This document shows positions 6,176-6,870 of a DNA stretch of 6,870 nucleotides, one piece after another (position 1 is the stretch's first letter; every line of letters begins with the position of its first letter). The notes under the pieces were generated by a model. The model saw only the letters and a list, made by a program, of their open reading frames with translations. It searched no databases and was not told the DNA's origin. The translations under genes and the position numbers were made by a program. The stretch covers positions 1 to 6,870 of the forward strand of contig JACCXV010000008.1 in NCBI GenBank assembly GCA_013696835.1, written 5' to 3'. The DNA is from Gemmatimonadota bacterium. GTDB taxonomy: Bacteria > Gemmatimonadota > Gemmatimonadetes > JACCXV01.

Positions 6176-6557
6176 CAGGCCCGTCTCGGCCGGCGAACCG
6201 CGCCGGCGCGTCCAGTCCCTCCTGGGTTTCGCCGTGAAATCGGGACGCGTGACTCCCGGATACGAGCTCACCCGGCAGGGGCTCGAGCGAGGGAAGGTGC
6301 ATTTCGTCCTGGCGGCCGCGGACCTTTCGCCCCGCCGCCTGCAAGCCCTGACGCGCGTCGCTGGCGAGCGCCACGTTCCGCTGGTCGTGGAGGGTACCAG
6401 CCGCGAACTGGGGGCCCTGCTGGACCGCGGAGCTACCGGAGTCGTGGGCATCACCCACAGGTCCCTCGCCCGCGGAATGGCGGCGGAACTGCCGTCCCCG
6501 CGCTCGGAAGCAGGAGTAGAGAAAAAGGAGGAAGGCGTTCGGCGCGGCGCGCGCTGA
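6126..6557 (+). CDS. L7Ae/L30e-family (YlxQ-like) RNA-binding protein
   Basis: About 143 residues, with a basic N-terminus followed by the L7Ae/L30e/S12e/Gadd45 fold. 'RVQSLLGFAVKSGRVTPGYE' (28-47) is the usual first helix and Gly-rich turn, followed by 'GLERGKVHFVLAAADLSPRR' (52-71), 'VPLVVEGTSRELGALL' (84-99) and 'ATGVVGITHRSLARGM' (103-118). Members bind kink-turn-like RNA; the bacterial YlxQ group sits in nusA-infB operons and is thought to be ribosome- or RNA-associated. The gene starts within the end of nusA. ATG 6126 is chosen, though ATG 6129 or TTG 6114 (directly behind GGAAG at 6109-6113) are possible, so the first residues are uncertain. The Glu/Lys/Arg-rich C-terminal tail beyond about residue 122 is not conserved. 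The usual ylxR neighbour is missing. Confidence 0.88.
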   Translation: MMTRREAGRTKGRRIRSRPVSAGEPRRRVQSLLGFAVKSGRVTPGYELTRQGLERGKVHFVLAAADLSPRRLQALTRVAGERHVPLVVEGTSRELGALLDRGATGVVGITHRSLARGMAAELPSPRSEAGVEKKEEGVRRGAR

Positions 6558-6574
6558 CGCGGGGACCCCATTCC

Positions 6575-6600
6575 CCCGCTCCCGGCTGAGGGGGGGCGGG
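6575..6600 (+). other. Strong RNA hairpin between the L7Ae gene and infB
   Basis: CCCGCTCCC (6575-6583) pairs with GGGGGCGGG (6592-6600) over nine pairs, one of them G-U, around an 8-nt loop. No T tract follows, so it is not an intrinsic terminator. It ends 33 nt before the infB start and might slow polymerase, protect or mark a processed RNA end, or tune infB translation. G- and C-runs pair easily at this base composition, so function is uncertain. Confidence 0.4.
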
Positions 6601-6621
6601 CGAGCTGATCGCACATTCATC

Positions 6622-6628
6622 GGAAGGG
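6622..6628 (+). promoter_or_regulatory. Ribosome binding site of infB
   Basis: GGAAGGG lies 5 nt before the GTG at 6634. It decides the infB start, since no other plausible start with such a site is present and the encoded protein matches IF-2 from its first residues. Confidence 0.75.
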
Positions 6629-6633
6629 CGTAC

Positions 6634-6870
6634 GTGGCAAAGCACAGAATCTACGAGGTCGCCAAGAAGTTCCACGTCTCGAGCGAGGCCATGGTGAACC
6701 TGATCCGGGGGATGGGCATCCCGGTCAAGAATCACATGTCCAGCATCGAAGACGACATCGTGCGCCTCGTCACCGCCAAGTTCGCCGAGGAGAAGGAGGC
6801 GGTGAAGCATGAGGAGGAGGACCGCCGGAAGAAGTTCGAGGCGGCGCGCCGCCAGCGCACGGCGCTGCCT
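6634..6870 (+). CDS. infB: Translation initiation factor IF-2, N-terminal part (runs off the window)
   Basis: Seventy-nine codons are visible from GTG 6634 with no stop before the window ends. The start 'MAKHRIYEVAKKFHVSSEAM' and the following 'VNLIRGMGIPVKNHMSSIED' (residues 21-40) are the IF2_N domain. It precedes a charged coiled linker, which begins here with 'KFAEEKEAVKHEEEDRRKKF' (about 49-68). IF-2 is the GTPase that brings fMet-tRNA to the 30S subunit and promotes subunit joining; the GTPase domains lie outside the window. The 76-nt gap from the preceding gene contains a hairpin and a clear Shine-Dalgarno. Position after nusA and the L7Ae gene is the conserved bacterial order. Confidence 0.96.
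   Translation, partial: MAKHRIYEVAKKFHVSSEAMVNLIRGMGIPVKNHMSSIEDDIVRLVTAKFAEEKEAVKHEEEDRRKKFEAARRQRTALP

Noticed and set aside
3968..6616. Minus-strand open frame of 882 codons opposite rimP, nusA and the L7Ae gene
   Set aside because: Its composition mirrors the conserved sense genes, it shows no motif of its own, and it crosses several gene boundaries.
1..6870. tRNA, rRNA, CRISPR array, insertion sequence or prophage signs
   Set aside because: No cloverleaf-like segments, regularly spaced repeats, transposase motifs or terminal inverted repeats were seen. The tRNA gene that precedes rimP in E. coli is not present here.

Overview
The window is a G+C-rich stretch (about 70% by eye) with every supported gene on the + strand. 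Codon third positions are strongly G/C, so long antisense open frames occur throughout and are ignored. An LptE-type lipoprotein and a LolB-like protein imply a diderm with an outer membrane. Composition and gene order would fit an uncultured high-GC lineage such as Gemmatimonadota, Eisenbacteria or related FCB-side groups, but no phylogenetic marker was compared and this placement is an inference.

Left block (1-3995): six genes packed end to end, overlapping or separated by 3 nt, so probably one transcription unit. They are the 3' part of a LolB/DUF4292-like envelope protein, an LptE-like lipoprotein, a small single-pass membrane protein with a DUF4845-like look, an HNH endonuclease, an MscS-type mechanosensitive channel, and a PgeF (YfiH) multicopper-oxidase-fold protein. 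The pgeF frame is broken by one in-frame TAG at 3747-3749. The rest of the protein, including its conserved C-terminal Cys/Arg region, continues intact in the same frame to 3995.

Junction (3992-4092): a good sigma-70-type promoter (TTGATC, 17 nt, TAGGAT with an extended TG) overlaps the pgeF-frame stop codon. Immediately after its predicted start point the leader holds a GC-rich hairpin followed by a 12-nt T-rich tract, which is an intrinsic terminator placed between promoter and rimP. The two arms of that hairpin can each pair instead with sequences flanking the rimP start codon. This resembles an attenuator or RNA switch in front of the operon encoding NusA, and is the most interesting signal in the window.

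Right block (4082-6870): the conserved translation/transcription operon rimP - nusA - L7Ae-family protein - infB (5' end only). RimP matures the 30S subunit, NusA controls pausing, termination and antitermination, the L7Ae-like protein is a probable RNA binder, and IF-2 delivers initiator tRNA. The ylxR gene usually found between nusA and the L7Ae gene is absent. A strong hairpin without a U tract lies just before infB.
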